Both the position numbers and the translations under genes were made by a program. 8,991 bases of DNA, taken from NCBI GenBank assembly GCA_029289015.1, contig JARFUL010000306.1:1-8991 (forward strand), written 5' to 3'. This document shows, piece by piece, positions 5,841 through 8,991 of the stretch. Within the stretch, counting starts at the first letter, position 1; every line of letters begins with the position of its first letter. The DNA comes from Syntrophobacteria bacterium. Lineage in GTDB: Bacteria > Desulfobacterota > Syntrophobacteria > JARFUL01. The notes below the pieces were generated by a model. That model ran no database searches. It was given only the letters and a program-made list of their open reading frames with translations, and was not told where the DNA came from.

Positions 5841-6914
5841 TTACGGAGCTCCCGGCATCTCTGCCCCACCCCGCCGGGTGTAGAATTCCCTGAGGAGGAG
5901 AGACCTGGGGTCGAGATTGGTCAGGCCGCATTCTTCGGCCCACTCCATGGCCTCCAGATACTCCTTCTCCGTTATGGAGCGACAGATTTCCGGGTAGTCG
6001 AAGGCCCGGTAGGCCACGTGGTATTGATGCATGATGTTCACGTAGGTTGATTTTGGAAGATTCTCAGCCACCCACCTGACGAACTTGCGGGTCCCTGCCA
6101 CCCGGTTCGGCATGACCAGGTGCCGGATCATCAGCCCGCGCATCGCAATCCCCCGGTCGTCGAGCTTGTGCACCCCCACCTGGCGGTGCATCTCCACAAT
6201 CGCGTCCCCGGTCACCTCGGGGTAGTCCGACGCTCCGGATGAGTATTTCGCGGCCTTTTCAGCATCCATATACTTCATGTCCGGCAGATAGATGTCCACG
6301 ATGCCGTCCAGAATCTTCAGTATCTCCACCCGCTCGTAGCCGGAGGTGTTGTAGACCAGGGGCACGCGAAGCCCCTTCCTGTAAGCGATCCTCGTGGCGT
6401 TGAGTATGTTGGGCATCACGTGGGTGGGGGTGACCAGGTTGATGTTGTGGCAGCCGATCTCCTGGAGGTGGAGCATCATGTCTGCTACGCGCGTGTCCTG
6501 AACCTGATCCCCCAGCCCCTTGTGCGCGATGGGCCAGTTCTGGCAGAAGACGCACTGGAGGTTGCAGTTGGAGAAGAAGATGGTGCCGGACCCCCTGTCC
6601 CCCACCAGGGAGACCTCTTCGCCATAGTGGGCATTGGCCGAGGCCACCACCACCTTCGCGGTTGACCGGCAAAACCCCAGCTCGCCCCCCAGCCGGTTCA
6701 CCCCGCACTCCCGGGGGCACAGCCGGCACTCCTCGAAGATCGAGTAGGCCTGCCCTACCCTCTGGGCCAGCTCCCCCTCTTGCTCCAGCCTGCCGTACGC
6801 GGGATGCCATTGCTCCTTCTCTCTTCCCGCGGCAAAGAGGGAGGACCGGCCCAGGAGCATCGAGCCCCCCAGGATGAGGGAGTTTTTGATGAAGTCGCGT
6901 CGCGTAATTTTCAT
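5841..6914 (-). CDS. PflX-like (COG1313) radical SAM protein with a twin-arginine N-terminus
   Basis: A 357-residue radical SAM protein; COG1313 proteins resemble pyruvate formate-lyase activating enzymes but have no proven substrate. The N-terminus MKITRRDFIKNSLILGGSML has the Tat consensus (T-R5-R6-D-F-I-K) followed by a hydrophobic stretch to about 28. Next is a conserved Cys cluster C63-x2-C66-x3-C70...C82 (CRLCPRECGVN...GFC) that may hold an extra metal centre, then GSGTIFFSNCNLQCVFCQN (108-126) with the radical SAM ligands C117, C121 and C124. GCHNINLVTPTH (154-165) is diagnostic of the PflX group rather than the AmmeMemoRadiSam enzyme. LPDMKYMD (210-217) is also typical. ATG 6914 is kept because it gives the intact Tat motif, although its ribosome site (GGAT, about 10 bases upstream) is weak. 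A good promoter lies about 75 bases upstream. Location, exported or anchored, is not settled by sequence. Confidence 0.93.
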   Translation of the reverse strand: MKITRRDFIKNSLILGGSMLLGRSSLFAAGREKEQWHPAYGRLEQEGELAQRVGQAYSIFEECRLCPRECGVNRLGGELGFCRSTAKVVVASANAHYGEEVSLVGDRGSGTIFFSNCNLQCVFCQNWPIAHKGLGDQVQDTRVADMMLHLQEIGCHNINLVTPTHVMPNILNATRIAYRKGLRVPLVYNTSGYERVEILKILDGIVDIYLPDMKYMDAEKAAKYSSGASDYPEVTGDAIVEMHRQVGVHKLDDRGIAMRGLMIRHLVMPNRVAGTRKFVRWVAENLPKSTYVNIMHQYHVAYRAFDYPEICRSITEKEYLEAMEWAEECGLTNLDPRSLLLREFYTRRGGAEMPGAP

Positions 6915-6987
6915 GGGGCGCGATCCATTGGCCTGGCAGAAGCCGGTGCGTTATTTGCGGGGTGTGAAAACCCGGAACCCAGACTAT

Positions 6988-7017
6988 ATTATAGTATCTA
7001 GTTTTTCCCTATATCAA
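6988..7017 (-). promoter_or_regulatory. Sigma-70-type promoter for the radical SAM gene
   Basis: On the minus strand TTGATA (7017-7012, 5 of 6) is separated by 18 bases from a perfect TATAAT (6993-6988). Initiation near 6981 would give a leader of about 67 bases before ATG 6914. It stands just beyond the tRNA terminator, so the radical SAM gene appears to be transcribed on its own. Confidence 0.72.
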
Positions 7018-7057
7018 TGGCAGGGACAGCGGGGGAAGCTTCCAGCCTTATAGGGCC

Positions 7058-7084
7058 AAAAAAAGGCCCACAGTAAGTGGGTCC
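7058..7084 (-). terminator. Intrinsic terminator of the tRNA-Ala gene
   Basis: Minus strand: the stem CCCAC-TTACT-GTGGG (7081-7067, extendable past one mismatch) is followed, after two C, by seven T (7064-7058). It lies 10 bases beyond the tRNA 3' end. An alternative pairing GGGCC-A7-GGCCC (7053-7069 on plus) overlaps it and would compete in DNA or in antisense RNA. Confidence 0.75.
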
Positions 7085-7093
7085 TTGTATTCT

Positions 7094-7170
7094 TGGTGGA
7101 GATGATCGGGATCGAACCGACGACCTCCTCGTTGCGAACGAGGCGCTCTCCCTAACTGAGCTACATCCCC
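7094..7170 (-). tRNA. tRNA-Ala (anticodon CGC)
   Basis: A full 77-base cloverleaf on the minus strand. Acceptor GGGGATG/CATCTCC contains the G3-U70 wobble pair that identifies alanine tRNAs. The D-arm is GCTC/GAGC with a 9-base loop, the anticodon stem CCTCG/CGAGG encloses the loop TTCGCAA with anticodon CGC (7136-7134), the variable loop has 5 bases, and the T-arm is GTCGG-TTCGATC-CCGAT. Discriminator A and CCA are encoded. It would read GCG codons, which are frequent in this GC-rich DNA. Confidence 0.97.
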
Positions 7171-7185
7171 TTGCAATTCAGGTTA

Positions 7186-7214
7186 ATATTATATAGCTTA
7201 AGGCCGCGTGTCAA
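7186..7214 (-). promoter_or_regulatory. Promoter of the tRNA-Ala gene
   Basis: Minus strand: a perfect TTGACA (7214-7209), then TAATAT at 7191-7186 with 17-base spacing (or TATAAT at 7193-7188 with 15). Initiation near 7179 would be about 9 bases before the mature tRNA 5' end. The element occupies most of the 71-base gap to tldD, whose own plus-strand promoter must overlap it. Confidence 0.75.
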
Positions 7215-7241
7215 GGACTAGCTGGCAATACGGAGGGTCAT

Positions 7242-8621
7242 ATGGAACTGGGTTTCGAGCCTGAACATGCGGTGCTGGCCGCGCTGGGCGGGGGCAGCTT
7301 CGCGGACCTCTTTTTCGAGCACCGGGCCACCACGAGCCTTCTCATCGAAGAGGACCGGGTGGAGAAGGTGGTGGCCGGCGTGGACGCGGGGGTGGGCATC
7401 CGCTCGATCCACGACTTCAAGACCGCGTACGGCTACCTGAGCGACCTCAGCCCGGCCAGGGTCATGGAGGTGGCCAAAGGGGTCGCGCACGCGGCAAGAG
7501 AGGGCGGCGAAGCGGCCCTCAGGCTCAGGAAGGCGGTTTCGCGGTCTCCGGCCAGGGTAGTCCTAGAGCCGGACAAGGTTCCGCTGATGGACAAGGTGGA
7601 GCTCACCTTGGCCGTGAACCGGGCCGTTAGGAAGCTCGACAACCGGGTGGTGCAGGTGAGGGTCATCTATCGAGACTCCCAGCAGGAGGTGAGGGTCGTC
7701 AACTCCGAGGGGCTGGACGCCAGCGACCTGAGGACCCACACCATGTTCGCGGTGGAGGTGGTGGCCGCGGACAAGGGTGTGGTGCAGACCGGCCTTGAGT
7801 CCGCGGGCGGCCTCGCGGGCTTCGAGATACTCAAGGAGGGCGCGGCCGAAGAGATAGGGTTCAAGGCTGCGAGGAGGGCCCTGACCATGCTTGGCGCGCG
7901 GCCCGCGCCTGCTGGCGCGATGTGCGTGGTGCTGAGCGCGAGCGCGGGCGGGACCATGATCCACGAGGCAGTGGGCCACGGCCTGGAGGCCGACCTCTCC
8001 CAGGAGGGGCTCTCGGTCTACGCGGGCAGGATCGGCCAGAAGGTGGCCTCGGACCTGATAACCGTGGTGGACGACGGCACTGTTGAAGGCCATCGGGGCT
8101 CCTTCGGCATAGACGACGAGGGGGTGCCCGCGAAGAGAAACGTTTTGGTGGACGCGGGGGTGCTCAAGGGGTTCATGTACGACCGGCTCACTGCGATGAA
8201 GCACGGTGCCCAGCCCACGGGCAACGGCCGCAGGGAGTCCTTCAGGCACCGGCCCATCGTGCGGATGACCAACACCCTCATCACCCCGGGCGGCTCGGAC
8301 CCCAGGGAGATAATATCAGCCACCCAGAAGGGGCTCATGGTGGCCAAGATGGGGGGCGGCCAGGTGAACACCAAGAACGGCGACTTCGTGTTCGAGGTCG
8401 CGGAGGGCTATCTCATCGAGGGGGGCGAGGTCGCGGAGCCGGTGCGGGGGGCCACCATAACGGGCAACGGCCCCAGGATACTGGAGACCATAGACATGGT
8501 GGGGTCCGACCTGGGGTTCACGGTGGGCACCTGCGGCAAGGACGGCCAGGGCGCGCCGGTCTCCGACGGCCAGCCCACCCTGAGGATCCCGGAGGTGGTG
8601 GTGGGAGGCGAGGTCTCCTAG
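7242..8621 (+). CDS. tldD: TldD metalloprotease
   Basis: A 459-residue cytosolic zinc peptidase of the TldD/PmbA family (E. coli TldD is 481). With TldE/PmbA it degrades unstructured peptides; known roles include microcin B17 maturation and CcdA turnover. Visible: the N-terminal FFEHRATTSLLIEEDRVEKV (24-43), the metal site HEAVGHGLEAD (241-251, H241, E242, H246) and the third ligand C431 in FTVGTCGKDGQGAPVSDGQ (426-444). YDRLTAMKHGAQPTGNGRR (313-331) and QVNTKNGDFVFEVAEGYLI (374-392) are strong family signatures. GGAGG (7232-7236) precedes ATG 7242. The protein appears complete and active. The partner gene, commonly adjacent, is not directly downstream: only AT-rich DNA and a convergent gene follow. 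Confidence 0.96.
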   Translation: MELGFEPEHAVLAALGGGSFADLFFEHRATTSLLIEEDRVEKVVAGVDAGVGIRSIHDFKTAYGYLSDLSPARVMEVAKGVAHAAREGGEAALRLRKAVSRSPARVVLEPDKVPLMDKVELTLAVNRAVRKLDNRVVQVRVIYRDSQQEVRVVNSEGLDASDLRTHTMFAVEVVAADKGVVQTGLESAGGLAGFEILKEGAAEEIGFKAARRALTMLGARPAPAGAMCVVLSASAGGTMIHEAVGHGLEADLSQEGLSVYAGRIGQKVASDLITVVDDGTVEGHRGSFGIDDEGVPAKRNVLVDAGVLKGFMYDRLTAMKHGAQPTGNGRRESFRHRPIVRMTNTLITPGGSDPREIISATQKGLMVAKMGGGQVNTKNGDFVFEVAEGYLIEGGEVAEPVRGATITGNGPRILETIDMVGSDLGFTVGTCGKDGQGAPVSDGQPTLRIPEVVVGGEVS

Positions 8622-8742
8622 CGGAGGGTGAGAGTAAATTACACCGTTTAACTTCTGGGAAGGAAACAAGAGCCATAGACGCAGCTTGGCGATCTATATT
8701 TCGGTAATTACCATAGGTTTCTCGGGGGACATTCACTGATTA
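8622..8742. other. AT-rich DNA after tldD without a gene
   Basis: There is a purine-rich ribosome-site-like GGAGGGTGAG directly after the tldD stop (8623-8632), but the only frame it could serve stops within a few codons. Further on is the palindrome GGTAATTACC (8703-8712). The composition differs from the GC-rich coding DNA on both sides, and no terminal repeat or transposase could be recognised. Confidence 0.3.
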
Positions 8743-8783
8743 AGGGGGCGAAGCCCCCTCTGTTGTCCCTCGACACTGTCGAG
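8743..8783. terminator. Tandem hairpins between convergent genes
   Basis: Two perfect hairpins stand side by side: AGGGGGC-GAA-GCCCCCT (8743-8759) and CTCGAC-ACT-GTCGAG (8769-8783). The first contains GCGAAGC, a known extra-stable mini-hairpin core in DNA. The second abuts the stop codon of the minus-strand gene at 8784. T-runs are weak on both sides, so they are likely bidirectional 3'-end or terminator structures without a classical U-tract. Confidence 0.55.
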
Positions 8784-8991
8784 CTAGCCCTTGCCCAGCT
8801 CCCGGTACACGTCCCAGAAGACCTTGTAGAACCTGTCGTTGTCCGAGATGGACTTGTAGAACATCTTGTCCATCTGGTCGAGGTCGTTTGTGTTGACGAC
8901 CACGTTGACCGACAGGGAGAAAGCGGTCATGTTGTCCATGGAGCGGAAGTCGTTGCCCACCAGCGCGAGGAACATCCTGCGCCGGGTGGAC
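8784..8991 (-). CDS. Unrecognised gene, 3' end only
   Basis: The frame is open from the right window edge to TAG at 8784-8786 and gives about 68 residues. An internal ATG at 8975 is not needed as a start, since the frame continues upstream as STRRRMFLALVGNDF, so this is most likely the C-terminus of a longer protein. Codon use with C/G third positions is strongly gene-like. Asp and Asn are abundant in the second half (NTNDLDQMDKMF, SDNDRFYKVFWDVYRELGKG). No transmembrane segment is visible in the part seen, and I recognise no family. It converges on tldD. Confidence 0.7.
   Translation of the reverse strand, partial: STRRRMFLALVGNDFRSMDNMTAFSLSVNVVVNTNDLDQMDKMFYKSISDNDRFYKVFWDVYRELGKG

Noticed and set aside
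5841..6914. Naming the protein as the AmmeMemoRadiSam radical SAM enzyme
   Set aside because: The motifs around the Cys cluster and NINLVTPTH fit PflX/COG1313 better than the AmmeMemo enzyme.
1..8991. CRISPR array, prophage or intact insertion sequence
   Set aside because: No regularly spaced repeats, no integrase or transposase frame, and no terminal inverted repeats with target duplications were found.

Overview
The window looks like a piece of a GC-rich bacterial chromosome. Its coding regions use AGG arginine and ATA isoleucine codons freely despite the high GC. The mix of genes would fit a deltaproteobacterial (Desulfobacterota-type) anaerobe: a COG1313-type radical SAM protein with a Tat signal, a lone Memo-family protein, a J-domain membrane protein with BamE-like and DUF4124-like parts, and TldD. 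This lineage guess is inference from gene content, not from a marker gene. No phage, CRISPR array or intact insertion sequence is visible.

Layout, left to right. (1) 1-862, minus: an extended SDR of the RmlD (dTDP-4-dehydrorhamnose reductase) type with a GTG start, running off the left edge. (2) 1091-2949, plus: a tight three-gene run of J-domain membrane protein, RidA-family protein and HD-domain 5'-nucleotidase-like hydrolase; the last two overlap by one base. (3) 2971-4914, minus: a CAD2-type zinc alcohol dehydrogenase followed by a Memo-family protein, converging on the previous run. (4) 4915-5840: more than 900 bases without a convincing gene. It holds an AT-rich stretch, a GC-richer block full of short inverted repeats (5111-5346), and another AT-rich stretch. 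(5) 5841-6914, minus: a PflX-like radical SAM protein with a textbook twin-arginine N-terminus and a good upstream promoter. (6) 7094-7170, minus: tRNA-Ala(CGC) with its own promoter and terminator. (7) 7242-8621, plus: TldD metalloprotease. (8) 8784-8991, minus: the 3' end of an unrecognised gene, separated from tldD by AT-rich DNA and two strong hairpins.

Functionally the window is mostly housekeeping and metabolite-quality-control genes: RidA removes reactive enamines, the HD protein probably dephosphorylates nucleotides, and TldD is a protease. The most unusual items are the J-domain/BamE-like architecture, the Tat-type radical SAM protein lying near a lone Memo gene, and the structured intergenic block, which may be an undescribed RNA or a ribozyme relic.
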